A stretch of 64,000 bases of DNA from Mesostigma viride. Its lineage: Eukaryota > Streptophyta > Mesostigmatophyceae > Mesostigmatales > Mesostigmataceae. How positions within the stretch are numbered: the stretch's first letter is position 1; each line of letters opens with the position of its first letter. The stretch spans positions 58,501 through 122,500 of the forward strand of contig RPFO01000891.1 of NCBI GenBank assembly GCA_009746045.1, in the 5' to 3' direction. The position numbers were made by a program, and so were the translations under genes. The notes under the pieces are model-generated. The model saw only the letters and a list, made by a program, of their open reading frames with translations, searched no databases and was not told the DNA's origin. Positions 35,456 through 47,204 of the stretch are shown one piece after another.

Positions 35456-36842
35456 CGCATCCAGTCGGCCTTGGCGCAGCTGGTCCCGGGCCCCGACCTC
35501 CCGCCACATGCTATTCGCATTGCCTCCCTGCCTGCACGGATGGGTGGCTGCGGTCTGACTCGTGCCGCCCGGCTGGCCCCAGCAGCCTTTTTGGGCTCCG
35601 TCGCTCAGTCGTGGGCGGAAAGCTGCCGGCTCCTGCCCCTTTTGGCAACGGCAGCGCCTGACCTCCTGGACCCCAGCAGCCCTTTGCCCTTCGTCACCGC
35701 CATCCAGGAGGCCTATGCTGAGATCCAGCAGGCCTGTTCTCCCGTCCGTGCCGCTCAGGCGGTACAGCGCCACCTCCCTCGCGGCACTCCCTCGGTCGCC
35801 TCCGTTCAATCTCCCGCCGCATTCCCTGCTCGCGTCATCGATAAACACCAGAAAACCTACGCGGGTATTCTGCACACGGCTGATTGGATTGCTCTTTTCG
35901 CGGACCTCAACGCCCAGGGACGTGCGTGGCTGTTCTCGCTTTCCTTGCGGAGTGTGGGCTCGGCGTACCTTCGTGCTCTTCCCATGGCCCCCCCATTCGC
36001 CTTGGCTCCCAGCCACTACTCGGTGGCGCTCCGGCACCAGCTATTTGCCCCGCAGCCTCTTGTTCCGGCCGGGCGGCCTTGTGGTAGCTGTGGGCAGCCG
36101 CTGGATCCCACGGGGACTCACTACCTTGCCTGCATGGGGGGCCAACAGAATCAGAATTGGTATTTGTATTTGCACACTGTCCTCCTGACGGTGGTGCTCG
36201 CCATGATTCGGTCGGTTTTCCCCCACGCGAACATCCGGTCCGAGGATGCGGATGGCGCTGCCTTCTATTCCCCCAACCACCGGCCTGACATCGTGGTGCT
36301 GGACTTTGAGGGGGGTGGCCGGCATCTGCTTATTGACGTTTCGGTGGCGCGGCCCTTGGCTCTTAGCCACGTGGCTGGGGCCTCCCTCACGGCAGGTTAC
36401 ACGGCGGACCGGGCGGAGCGGGCCAAGCTCCTGGCCTACGGCGACGTCGGGCACCATCGTGTGGTGCCCTTTGTCCTGGAGGAGTTTGGGGCCATGGGGC
36501 CCCTGACCTCCGCCTTCTTCAAGGAGTGTTGCCGGCTCCGGGAGGACCGGCTGGACCTGGAGGGCCAGCGGGCCCCATGGTCGGCGCGGACCTGGACGTC
36601 ATATTGGCGTCAGCGCTTGTCGGTGGCGCTGACTCGGGCCATGGCGGACATCATGCTCCGCCGTACGCGGGCTGATTTTGCGGTGCAGCAGGGCTATTAG
36701 GTTCCTCCCGTTAGGCGTTTCCATTGGTCTTATCGTACTTCGTAGTATAGAGCTTTGACATGGCTCTGTATATAGGTTTATAGCTGGGCGTTTGCTTTGG
36801 TTTGAGTGATTTCACTCTGCTGTAAGTAATTATATTTTTAAT
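35456..36842 (+). mobile_element. RLE-type LINE, truncated copy A
   Basis: A 5'-truncated non-LTR retrotransposon whose open frame (to the TAG at 36698-36700) covers the end of the polymerase region and the restriction-like endonuclease. It has a CX2CX9HX3C zinc motif (CGSCGQPLDPTGTHYLAC) and then RPDIVVLDFEGGGRHLLIDV, the PD...D core of the endonuclease. Elements with this type of endonuclease (R2/NeSL/Dualen-like) often insert at specific sites. A 140-bp 3' UTR ends in TTATATTTTTAATATATATT. Confidence 0.82.
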
Positions 36843-36852
36843 ATATATTGGT

Positions 36853-37462
36853 ACTGCGAACATCCGGTCCGAGGATGCGGATGGCGCTGCCTTCTATTCC
36901 CCCAACCACCGGCCTGACATCGTGGTGCTGGACTTTGAGGGGGGTGGCCGGCATCTGCTTATTGACGTTTCGGTGGCGCGGCCCTTGGCTCTTAGCCACG
37001 TGGCTGGGGCCTCCCTCACGGCAGGTTACACGGCGGACCGGGCGGAGCGGGCCAAGCTCCTGGCCTACGGCGACGTCGGGCACCATCGTGTGGTGCCCTT
37101 TGTCCTGGAGGAGTTTGGGGCCATGGGGCCCCTGACCTCCGCCTTCTTCAAGGAGTGTTGCCGGCTCCGGGAGGATCGGCTGGACCTGGAGGGCCAGCGG
37201 GCCCCATGGTCGGCGCGGACCTGGACGTCATATTGGCGTCAGCGCTTGTCGGTGGCGCTGACTCGGGCCATGGCTGACATCATGCTCCGCCGTACGCAGG
37301 CTGATTTTGCGGTGCAGCAGGGCTATTAGGTTCCTCCCGTTAGGCGTTTCCATTGGTCTTATCGTAGTATAGAGCTTTGACATGGCTCTGTATATAGGTT
37401 TATAGCTGGGCGTTTGCTTTGGTTTGAGTGATTTCACTCTGCTGTAAGTAATTATATTTTTA
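36853..37462 (+). mobile_element. RLE-type LINE, truncated copy B
   Basis: Starts inside the endonuclease domain (GCGAACATCCGGTCC) directly after ATATATTGGTAC and ends with the same 3' UTR. It is nearly identical to the end of copy A, with a few substitutions and a 5-bp difference in the UTR, so the insertion is recent. Confidence 0.85.
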
Positions 37463-37474
37463 ATATATATATTG

Positions 37475-37876
37475 GTACATCCCTTGATTGCGCGCCTTCA
37501 TGATTCGCAGACCAAGGGTCTGCTTCTGTGGTTTTGCGCTCACCCTCGCGTCGTTCACTGGCTTCGGGGCGCTCTTCCGGCTCAGGTCCGGCTGGCCGCC
37601 GAGGGCCACGACGAATGCATCCAGTCGGCCTTGGCGCAGCTGGTCCCGGGCCCCGACCTCCCGCCACATGCTATTCGCATTGCCTCCCTGCCTGCACGGA
37701 TGGGTGGCTGCGGTCTGCAACTCGTGCCGCCCGGCTGGCCCCAGCAGCATTTTTGGGCTCCGTCGCTCAGTCGTGGGCGGAAAGCTGCCGGCTCCTGCCC
37801 CTTTTGGCAACGGCAGCGCCTGACCTCCTGGACCCCAGCAGCCCTTTGCCCTTCGTCACCGCCATCCAGGAGGCCT
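37475..37876 (+). mobile_element. RLE-type LINE, copy C, 5' part (split by a DNA transposon)
   Basis: Begins further upstream in the polymerase thumb region (ARLHDSQTKGLLLWF) than copies A and B. It carries a 2-bp insertion relative to A (GGTCTGCAACTCG versus GGTCTGACTCG) that shifts the frame. It breaks off after GGAGGCCT, where the CACTA-like terminus begins. The rest of the copy is at 51189-52330. Confidence 0.8.
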
Positions 37877-37932
37877 CACTATACTTTTCGTCCGAGGGTG
37901 GTAAAAAGCATCCGAGGCGTAAATTACGAGGT
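37877..37932 (+). repeat. Left terminal inverted repeat
   Basis: The first 20 bases are CACTATACTTTTCGTCCGAG, then GGTGGTAAAAAGCATCC. The single mismatch to the right copy is at about position 42 (C versus A). Confidence 0.93.
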
Positions 37933-38019
37933 GGTAAGTTACTCCGCTTTTACTCTTACCGTTTGCATACGAGTTCGGATCTTTCTCGTAAGCTACGAGT
38001 TAGATCCGAGGTAAGATCC

Positions 38020-38175
38020 GACGTCGTAATTTACGAGGTAGTAATTTACGAGGTAGTAATTTACGAGGTAGTAATGTACGAGGTAGTAATGTACGAGGTA
38101 GTAATTTGCGAGGTAGTAAGGTACGAGGTAGTAATTTGCGAGGTAGTAATTTACGAGTTGGTAATTTACGATCCC
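38020..38175 (+). repeat. 15-bp subterminal repeats of the CACTA-like element
   Basis: About ten copies of GTAATTTACGAGGTA with single-base variants (GTAATGTACGAGGTA, GTAATTTGCGAGGTA) lie 140-300 bp from the left terminus. Related GTAATTTACT and GTAGTAA motifs are scattered at the right end. In CACTA elements such motifs bind the transposase. Confidence 0.85.
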
Positions 38176-38460
38176 GGTACTCGGTCCCGTAGGTTACGAC
38201 GTCGTATGCTTCTCGCGTACACTACCGGTACTACAATCATGTCGCTATGTCGTTCTGAATTGCAGTACGCATGTCACTTATCAGAATTTCACTTTGATTT
38301 CACTTATCATTTCGGTCAACCTAACCCCTAACACCCATTTACCCGGGGGAAAAAAATGAATGGCATTTGCAGCAAGGCTCATGCAAGACGAGTTCCTATT
38401 TCATAAAAAATTTCATTATTAAATGCAGGATTACATGTCATGCACAAAAATCCAACGCCT

Positions 38461-38769
38461 TCACAGAAAATAGCATATCAAGTCTTCTGACGACAATATC
38501 AAGTCAATATCAAATTCGTGGCTTCTCTTCGTGGCTTGAAATACTGTTTCCATGCGGTGCTTAGGACAGCTCCGGGGATGTCGGCACCGCACAGAAGCTC
38601 CATCCGGGAGCAAGTGCGCCGGGGGAAGATGTTGTACATCCAGAGCTCGATATGTGCGGGAAGCCGTCGTGTTGGAAACCGAGGTGTCTGCACATAATTC
38701 CGCGCGCAGGCAGCTTGTGCCTTTACGGGGGAAGACCTGCGACACAAAAACCGTGTCCGGACAATGCAA
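38461..38769 (-). pseudogene. Possible exon of an unknown transposon gene
   Basis: A strong acceptor (GGTTTTTGTGTCGCAG) on the minus strand at about 38748 precedes two overlapping open frames. One reads FPTRRLPAHIELWMYNIFPR, the other RTYRALDVQHLPPAHLLPDG. I cannot decide which is real or what it encodes. Confidence 0.25.
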
Positions 38770-38879
38770 TACGGAGAAATGGCAACGGCAGATGGAGTCG
38801 GCTAAGGCCGCTTGTAAGGAAAGTGATTTTTAATGCACGAATAAATGTATAATGCATGCTACATCGCCATCGCTTGGGC

Positions 38880-39130
38880 GGTGAAAAGACAAGGACCAAC
38901 CACATGCCCCCACCTACCCTTCGTGCATCCCGCCCTTGACGAGGCACAACCATGTGCCCCCACCTACCCTTTGTGCGTCCCTCCCTTGACAAGAAACAAG
39001 CACGTGCACCTATCTAACCTTTGTGCATCCCTTCCTTGGCAAGGAACAAGCACACCCACCCACCTACTCCACATGCATCCCTCCCTTGACAAGGAACAAG
39101 CACGATCACCCAGCTACCCACTAGCACGGC
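38880..39130. repeat. Imperfect repeat of about 55 bp, 4-5 copies
   Basis: Units with GACAAGGAACAAGCACG, CACCTACC and TGTGCATCCCTCCCTT recur four or five times with substitutions. No coding function is apparent. Confidence 0.75.
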
Positions 39131-39349
39131 AGCAAGGCAGACCTTACAATGGCAAGTGATGTTTATCGGTAGAAACTGTTAGACAACTAGCAAACGAGCC
39201 AGCCGGTGAAGAGCAAGGCACGCATGCAAGGAATTTGTCGTTGCCTATGTCTACGCTTGTGTTTGTCACTGCAGTTGAAATCTGCATTTGCATCAGCAGG
39301 CCCGATCGAACCCATGTCGCCACCCGCATTTCCACTTATACTTCACGGC

Positions 39350-39745
39350 CCCTTATTCTTCTCTTGTGCCTGCCTTTGCCCTAACTGTTACCCTAGCATC
39401 TGCCCTTGCCCCTATCCTTTGATCCCCAGTGTTTGCCGTTGCCCTCATCCTTTCCCTAGTGCCTGCCCTTGTCTTCATCTTTTCCCTTGTGCCTGCCCTT
39501 GCCCTTGTCCGTTCCCTCGTGCTTGACTTGTCCTAATCTCTTTCCCTTGCGCCTGCCCTTGCCCTTATCCGCTTCCCTTGTGCCTGCCCCTGCCCTTGCC
39601 CTTGTCATTTCCCTTGAGCCTGCCCTTTTGGCAAGCACAAGTGCCTTTGTCCTTTCCTTGGCCTTGTGCTTGCTCTTCCAGTTTCCCTTTCCTTTGCTCG
39701 TGCGGTTGCCTTTGCTCTTACCCGGGTGCTTGCCCTTGCCGTTTG
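39350..39745. repeat. Low-complexity CCTTGCCCTTG-type repeat
   Basis: Irregular repeats of GCCTGCCCTTGCCCTTRTCC give Lys/Gly-rich frames on the minus strand and Pro/Leu/Cys frames on the plus strand. There is no domain. Confidence 0.75.
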
Positions 39746-40474
39746 CAAGCTGCATTATTGTCTTAGCAAGCTAGCAAGTGCAAACTGGCACTGAGCCAGA
39801 AATGCAAGCAAAGCAGCCAGTGTAAATAAGGATGGACGGGAACAGTAGAAAGCTAGGGGTGGCAACGGTGCTAGAGCTCATGGCAACAAGGTGGTCCCAT
39901 TCTTGCTGCATTGGGTGCGTTGCGTGGGTGGGATATTGCGAGAGGGGGACATTCTTGCCTTGGTTGTGTTTTCACATGCACCCGGTGCTTGAATTTATGC
40001 GTGCAAGGGTGGCTGGTATCCCAACCAACAGCCTAAGAGGAAAAAGAGTGCTTAGAAAGCAAGAATGACTTAATGTTGGTAATAGCAGTGGCGGCAGCAA
40101 AAACTGTTGTTATAGATGCAAGCTACAACACTGCGGATGGTTTCTCACACTAATGTGGATAATGATAATGCATGCCACTTAACGGGACCATATAAACCAC
40201 AACAAGAATAAATCGTGAGAGCAAAAGAAAGGGGAGTACAAAATGGCCGGCTTACCTAGCTACAGCAAAAAAATTACATGAAAAACAAGATAACTCACCT
40301 TTGTCGCAGCAGTGACCATATCAGACAGCTCACAAAAACTTGTTGATCCTTGAAACTTCCTGCTTGAAGGCAGCCACCAACGGTCTGGAGTTTTCACCCC
40401 AGTCCTTCTCAACAGCCAAGGAAAAGGGAAAGAGAGAGGAGGGGTGCGGGAGGGACAAGAGAGCGGGGGTGGGA

Positions 40475-40581
<107 letters not shown>

Positions 40582-41581
40582 GAGAAGTGCGGGTGGGGGT
40601 GGGAGAGGTGGGATGGAAGATTCACTACGTTAGCAGGCGACTAAACTGCTACAATGACACAAAACCACGGAGCTAGGCCCTTAACTCCATCAGATCAGAG
40701 TGAAAACCCATGTTGAAACTGGGACAAATGCCATTAGAATGTTACTATGACCGTGGCTAGTAAACGTGAATTGACACCCAGGTTGTGACTTCAACGATTG
40801 GAGGCAACCTTGCCAAGTCTCCCAAATGCAGTCGGCTAGACAAGCTTCACAAAAAACGCAGCAAACATGTTAACGTTGCTAATATTCCAACGACGCGCAT
40901 CCGCAGTCCGGCTGCCAATGAAGTCTTCTTGGTCGCCAGCTGTGCACAGAGGAGTAACCGCTAGAGACGCCAATTTGCGAACAACTCATTACAATTACAA
41001 AGCGCAGGAAGCAGATGGCTATGCATCAACAATTACTTCCGCTCGCCCTCGTATTTTGCCAGGTCTATCTGCCCAAACTGGGTAAATGTTTTGCGATCGG
41101 TGAAATTGGCACTCTAGTGACTTACTTTCCCAGAAAGTGTCCATTCACACGACAACCGACTCACGCTCACACGTCGTGAGGAGTTGCCGATAGGATAAAG
41201 AAGCCGAACGATGAATTGCTGTACATAAATGCCACGCTAACGGCGTCGTGAACTGACTTCTTGCAATCACGATTAAAGTGCCCGGCCCAACAACAAATTG
41301 GCGACACACGACCCCGCAACTGGAAAAGAATTCTGGCCACATTGATATACATCGGTTTGATAAATTAAAACCTCGCATTCGGTTCTGGCTAGCCTCAAAC
41401 GCATGCGCCTTGAAACCTTTCTCCTCCTGGCGGCCACAGTTTCTCGGTTCTCTTGTTCCGTTGGTCGTGCCGCTAGCGTGCCACCCGCTCCAGTCCCTAA
41501 AATTCAAATTCGTGTTGTTCGAGAAAACGTTGTCGGGTCGGCGACGGCACGATGCCGGGCCGGGCTGCATGGGCCATGGAG

Positions 41582-42025
41582 GGTGGTGGTACACAAATAC
41601 CGTACAGGTGGTACACAACTGCAGCCAGGACAACAGCCGGGCGCTGCGTACCTGCCGTGGGAAGGAGGGGGGTGGTACACAAGTACCGTACAGGTGGTAC
41701 ACAACTGCAGCCAGCACAACAGCGAGTCGCTGCGTACCCGTGGGAAGGAGGGAGGTGGTACACAAAAACCGTACAGGTGGTACACAACTGCAGCCAGCAC
41801 AACAGCGAGTCGCTGCGTACCTGCCGTGGGAAGGAGGGGGGTGGTACACAAATACCGTACAGGTGGTACACAACTGCAGCCAGCACAACAGCGAGTCGCT
41901 GCGTACCTGCCGTGGGAAGGAGGGAGGTGGTACACAAAAACCGTACAGGTGGTACACAACTGCAGCCAGCACAACAGCGAGTCGCTGCGTACCTGCCGTG
42001 GGAAGGAGGGGGGTGCTACACAAAT
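41582..42025. repeat. 86-bp minisatellite, about 5 copies
   Basis: Equivalent points at 41591, 41677, 41760, 41846, 41932 and 42018 give a period of 83-86 bp. Each unit contains two short GGTGGTACACAA elements and a CGTACCTGCCGTGGGAAGG block. Two subtypes (AAATACC and AAAAACC) alternate in the later copies. Confidence 0.92.
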
Positions 42026-42059
42026 ATCCGACCTATATATTAGCGATAGCCGCCGCCTA

Positions 42060-42740
42060 TTAAACAGGTCCTATTCATCACGAGCGTCAACGCCCCGTCA
42101 TCGCCCCGTCATCGCCCGGCCGAGGGCCTTAACCTGTTAACTGTTTATTCGGAGTGATAGTCAACGACCTATACTACCAATAGCTGCCGCATATCAAACA
42201 TCGGTTTTTCATCGGGCCCGTCGAGGGCGATGACGGTGACGGTCGTCACCGTCATCGCCCTCGACGGGCCAACATCTAAACTCTTCTCTTAATCAACAAT
42301 CTATATTACCAATAGCCGCCGCCTATCAAACAGATCCTATTCATCACGCGCGTCAACGCCCCGTCATCGCCCCGTCATCGCCCCGTGATCGCCATGCCGA
42401 GCCAGCCGAGGGCCAACCTCTTAACTCTTTACATTTGTATTCGGAGTAGTAGTCAACGACCTATATTACCAATAGCCGCCGCATATCAAAAAGGTCGTAT
42501 TCATGACGCCCGTCGAGGGCGATGACGGTGACGCCGTCACCGTCATCGCCCACGGGCCAACATCTAAACTCTTCTCTTAATCAACAATCTATATTACCAA
42601 TAGCCGCCGCCTGTCAAACAGATCCTATTCATCACGCGCGTCAACGCCCCGTCATCGCCCCGTCATCGCCCCGTCATCGCTCCGTGATCGCCATGCCGAC
42701 TGCCGAGGGCCAACCTCTTAACTCTTTATTCGGAGTAATA
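42060..42740. repeat. Duplicated about 300-bp unit with palindrome and CCCCGTCATCG repeats
   Basis: Two or more degenerate copies of a unit contain the CTATATTACCAATAGCCGCC block, an inverted GATGACGGTGACG palindrome, ATCTAAACTCTTCTCTTAAT and short CCCCGTCATCG tandem repeats. Nothing in it codes. Confidence 0.8.
42215..42270. repeat. 56-bp perfect palindrome (27-bp arms, 2-nt spacer)
   Basis: The left arm (42215-42241) begins GGCCCGTCGAGGGCGATGAC and the right arm (42244-42270) is its exact complement, separated by GT. A decayed copy with 17-bp core arms lies near 42515-42550. Confidence 0.95.
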
Positions 42741-42799
42741 GTTAACTGCCGGCATTGCCATACAAGAAGAAGCTCTCGATCCTAGGTATAGACTACCTC

Positions 42800-43465
42800 G
42801 GGTATCATCATCGTAATTGCTAGCATCGAGATCATTCATACCTACCGACGATGGCCAGCTTCAAAAGAAAAATGTCGACCAACAGACAGGACCTATCGCC
42901 GGGAACCCTCAAGGCAATAAGGGCGAGACAGGCTTTCACCGTTAAGTAAAGTTGTCCACATCGTGCTAAGGAATTTGTGCTAATCTATGAGTACCTATAT
43001 GGACACTTTGTCGCATTTTTTACATGGCAAATAAGCGATGTATGTGTCATGTAGGCTGCCATTGGTGCATGCATGCATGGGCCAGCAATGATGGTCAGAG
43101 GTACATTGTGCCTATGAGATAACCATCGATTTGTTGATCAGCAAGTGATTCATTACGTGAGACAACAATATGTTTGGGGGCTAAGCTTCTTACATTGGTC
43201 ACATGGTCCGCCATAATTGTTTTCTTATGTGTTTAAGGTTAGGGCTCTGTTCATGACTGAACGTCATGAACGCGCTCTATTCATCGACATTGATTAATTG
43301 ATTTTAATTAGTCTCATGTCCATGTTGGGGGACCGGGATCTCTGAATTCCCCAAAGAAGATATAGTGGAAGTCCCCCAAGACGTCAATATCCGTCAAGAC
43401 GTCAATAACTACATGTATGTCCAGAGCTCAGCTAGTAGTCTAAAATATGGGCCTCGAGCTAATCT
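42800..43465. other. Interior of the CACTA-like element without recognised gene
   Basis: AT-richer sequence with no supported open frame, RNA or repeat. Confidence 0.35.
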
Positions 43466-43469
43466 TGCA

Positions 43470-44470
43470 CGCAATTAATTAATTAATTAATTAGACTCGT
43501 GCTCCCGTTGGGGAGTCACGGAGCATTAACCCCGATGAATGGATGGATGGGTGCACACATTCCTACCGGTCTAATCTATCTACATTGGCTACATACTACA
43601 TCTATCTAACAACATTCTATCTACGTCATCTATCTAGGCAGCCGCACGCTGCCCTAGGGGGAGCTATCTAGCGTGCCTCCCGCGGGATTGCACACGCGGG
43701 CGCTTCCCCACTGGGGGGGCTCGTTGTCCTCTATGACCTGGGCCCACTTGGCCTTGTCCATCATCTTCTTCCAAATCACGGAGAGGCCTAGGCCCCCATG
43801 TCCTCTACTAGCTGTTCTTTGAAGGTGCGGGCCTTGCGGCGTCTAACATCACTGGGCCCAGCCCACGTCAGGAGGTGCCGGCCAGGCTGGGCTGGTCGCA
43901 GTCCTGCGGGGGGGCCACGTGAGGTGTCTACCTGGTTGGTGCGAGCTAGGTGCCCTACTAGCTGCAGGCGGCGTTGCTTAATTGTGCTGGTGATATAGGG
44001 CATGCCCTGGTACAGGTCCTCATTGCGGACATGAGCAGCATATTCTACTCTGAAAATGGAACGCAGCATGCTGGTGACCGCGCCGTCCAGCTTGCGGGCC
44101 AGGTCGGCGGTGAGGGTCCACGTCTCGGCGCCATACGTGAGAACAGGAAGGACGAGGACCTTGAACAGGTCCTGTTTCTCGATCTTGCCCAGGGGCTTGC
44201 GCACGCAAGCAATGCCTATCATCAAGGATGAATTAATGCCTATCAACAAGGAGACAATCATGCTTGTTAAATTTCCTAGGACCCACAACTGGGGGGTCGT
44301 AGTCTTTGACAATGTCCGCCTGGGCAACGCTACTAATCCTACATATCCGAGGTCCCATGTATGAATAAGAGGGGTTGAGCGGATGACGCCAACAGTGTCT
44401 GTGCTCTGCATGTCAGCTAAAATCATATCGCGGAGACAAACATATGGCGGTATGTCCAATGTTGGCCACT
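43470..44470 (-). mobile_element. LINE 3' part with reverse-transcriptase C-terminal remnant
   Basis: A minus-strand frame from 44459 includes KIEKQDLFKVLVLPVLTYGA, TWTLTADLARKLDGAVTSML and EDLYQGMPYITSTIKQRRLQ, the region after the polymerase active site in RTE/Jockey-like LINE ORF2. It then runs to FKEQLVEDMG and a frameshift. The 3' UTR ends in the shared hairpin (43499-43526) and an (ATTA)n tail (43475-43492). This is the best-preserved copy of the family here, but the upstream polymerase core is missing. Confidence 0.8.
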
Positions 44471-44589
44471 GCGTCGCCTAACAGGTTCTTACATGGTCGG
44501 CAAGGGCCTGACCATGTAAGAAGATATCTCCCTGGCTGGCCAGTCCACAAGGAACCAGCACAGACCTCATCTGAATCAACCTGATTAAT

Positions 44590-44952
44590 TAACTAACTAC
44601 TTAATTCATTTATTAAACTCATGCCCCCATTAGGGAGTCAAGGAGCATTAGCTAACCCCGATTAATTAATTAATTAATTAATTAAACACGTGCTCCTGTT
44701 GGGGAGTCACGGAGCACCGAAGTGCTTTTAATCCCTGTGTGTGCACAACAGGAGAAAGGGCAGAGACCCCCAGTCTCCTTCATGCCTAAGGCATGCCACA
44801 GCTGCATTCGGGAACGCTAGCTAAACGGACACGCTAACGATCCGGCAATCTGTGGGTGCAATAAGACCCATGTGAGCATGGCATAACACTAGGAGCGTGG
44901 GCAAGTAATCTCATCATAGCCAGGACGTAGCATGGCTGTACTAGGACTATAC
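44590..44952 (-). mobile_element. Two adjacent LINE 3' ends sharing the terminal hairpin
   Basis: A degenerate hairpin copy at 44617-44650 with a TTAATT-type tail is followed by a second tail at 44663-44685. Then comes about 265 bp matching the 3' UTR of the ORF1-only element at 32259-32560 (GAAGTGCTTTTAATCCCTGT; AACGATCCGGCAATCTGTGG). It is truncated at the (GGAT)n array. Confidence 0.75.
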
Positions 44953-44959
44953 CCCGATC

Positions 44960-45427
44960 AATGGATGGATGGATGGATGGATGGATGGATGGATGGATGG
45001 ATGGATGGATGGATGGATGGATGGATGGATGGATGGATGGATGGATGGATGGATGGATGGATGGATGGATGGATGGATGGATGGATGGATGGATGGATGG
45101 ATGGATGGATGGATGGATGGATGGATGGATGGATGGATGGATGGATGGATGGATGGATGGATGGATGGATGGATGGATGGATGGATGGATGGATGGATGG
45201 ATGGATGGATGGATGGATGGATGGATGGATGGATGGATGGATGGATGGATGGATGGATGGATGGATGGATGGATGGATGGATGGATGGATGGATGGATGG
45301 ATGGATGGATGGATGGATGGATGGATGGATGGATGGATGGATGGATGGATGGATGGATGGATGGATGGATGGATGGATGGATGGATGGATGGATGGATGG
45401 ATGGATGGATGGATGGATGGATGGATG
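44960..45427. repeat. (GGAT)n microsatellite, about 117 copies
   Basis: 468 bp of perfect GGAT units. The same motif occurs as a short GGATGGATGG next to other LINE 3' ends (23816, 34858, 43540), so this is probably an expansion of that LINE-derived motif. Confidence 0.98.
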
Positions 45428-45639
45428 TCAGGCTTGTCTTACATGATGCAGTGGAACTTTGGTGCTGGAGGGTTAATTGTGGCCCGGTCTGGTTTAGCTT
45501 CAGTGCTCTCATGGCGGCCTTCATTTGTAATTATTTGAATGCATGCCCATTGGGCCATGCATAGTGTATATTTTTTACGCATGCACGCCCATTATGTATC
45601 GCTGGGTCCATCCCATCAATGCTTGTTTATTGCCAGGTC

Positions 45640-45775
45640 TGGTGTAAGTAAGTTAGTACTTGCGTGTCATGCGCATGGGCATGTTTAGAGTACTATGCTA
45701 ATCTCTTTAGAAACATAATTACACGGAAGTTACAAATCTCATCTGCATCATGCCCCAAGACACTACATTAAAGAA
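45640..45775 (+). repeat. Interspersed short repeat (also at 52629-52765 and inverted at 55030-55140)
   Basis: All three copies contain ACTTGCGTGTCATGCGCATG, then AGTACTATGCTAATCTC and CATCTGCATCATG, with moderate divergence. It may be a SINE/MITE-like or LINE-derived family; no ends could be defined. Confidence 0.6.
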
Positions 45776-46293
45776 TCAAATAAAATTATAACATGCCTCC
45801 GTTGGGAGATCATGCAGCACATGCATATTCCTTGCTGAATGGGTAGAGGTGGGTCAAGCCGCGACATCGAAATAAGCTAACTCTAAGCTATCTAGTCTAC
45901 AAAATCCTCACTACACTTCTCCCCAAAGCGCCCCTTCCGCTTTGGGGGAGGGGGCTTACCCACATGGGCTGGCGTGTGAGCCGGGACATTGGTCTTCCAC
46001 CTCTTCTTGTTCTGCATAGGAACAGAGAGCGAAGAAATGCGGTGTGGGGACCCCTTCTCGTGGTAATGCGTTACATGTACTCCCCACCGGGCTTTGCTCT
46101 TCATGGGTTCATAAAGACAACAATTATTCAGTAAGAATTTAATAAATTAGGAACATATATCCGTTGGGAGTCACTGTTACACATATACCTGAAAAGGGGC
46201 ATATGATTTTAAATACATTCTGAGCTACAACCTGCACGTGCATGGGTTTAGTTAACTGGCACCTATACTAGAGGCCTGACATGGGGTGGAGCT

Positions 46294-46422
46294 TCAGTGC
46301 TTCCCCGCCTTCTCCTTCTCCCACACTGGGTGCTCCGCGTCCTTCTTCTCCGGCCCTGCCCATGGGTGCACCGGCCCCGCCTCCTCCTTCTCCTCTCGGG
46401 ACGATTCGCGCTCCACGCATGG
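46294..46422 (-). pseudogene. Possible terminal exon of an unknown gene inside the CACTA-like element
   Basis: The acceptor ACTGATGCTGCAG opens a 43-codon charged frame (PCVERESSREEKEEAGPVHP ... EKEKAGKH) ending in TGA. A further exon-like segment lies at about 46100-45970 with donor CATGTGG|GTAAGC. Their relation is unclear. Confidence 0.25.
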
Positions 46423-47204
46423 CTGCAGCATCAGTTAGCACGGGCAAGACATAGCAGTAACCGCGCTATGGCTGTTCTAGCACCAGCCTAGCAAACTGCC
46501 ATGATCACTCAGCAAACCCACGACAGCTAAACCCTTGGCTGTCACAACCAGTCCATGCATCATTAAGTATGGGTACAGGGAAAGCTTCCCGCATATCCAT
46601 GGCCATATGGATGGCAGCAACACAACGACTTGCCCCCTAGCCCCCCGTGCACACACAAAAACGTGGGTCGTGGCTTCCACGCCCCATCCGCCATGCATGA
46701 CAGCGCGTACCTTACTCGCATTCACACCGGGCTGCATCCCAGCGCCGTTGCTGTCCCCATGTGACACGTCGGCTGATTAAGCAGATACACAGCAGAGTCT
46801 GATGTAAACCGCTAAACCCCAAACCCATGCAGACCACAGTCAAGGACGCGTGCATGTCAAGCCATGCCAATTGTGAACCGTACAGCAATTTACTTTTCAA
46901 GCCTGAAGAGGTGGATAGCAGATACTAGCCTGGAAGAGGTTACAGGGGCACATGTCCATTAGCGAGCGGAACAACACAGCATACACCCTACAAGCGTACC
47001 GCACAATGTCCTCCTGCAATTGTCTGCAGATCTCCCAATGCCGCAGACATCTCCACTGCTCTCATGGCGATTGCAAATGCTTCATGCCGCTGACATCTCC
47101 ACTGCTCTCATGGCGATTGCAAATGCTTGATGCCGCACCTCTGCTTACAGCAGAAAAGCTTCCTCCGGGCGAGGCACCTGACTGGAACCAACACCCATTC
47201 CTTG

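Noticed and set aside
39206-39774. Cys/Pro-rich or Lys/Gly-rich small proteins
   Set aside because: This is low-complexity CCTTGCCCTTG sequence with no signal, domain or splice support.
44932-45564. Met-Asp-Gly-Trp repeat protein
   Set aside because: It is a translation of the (GGAT)n microsatellite, open in all frames.
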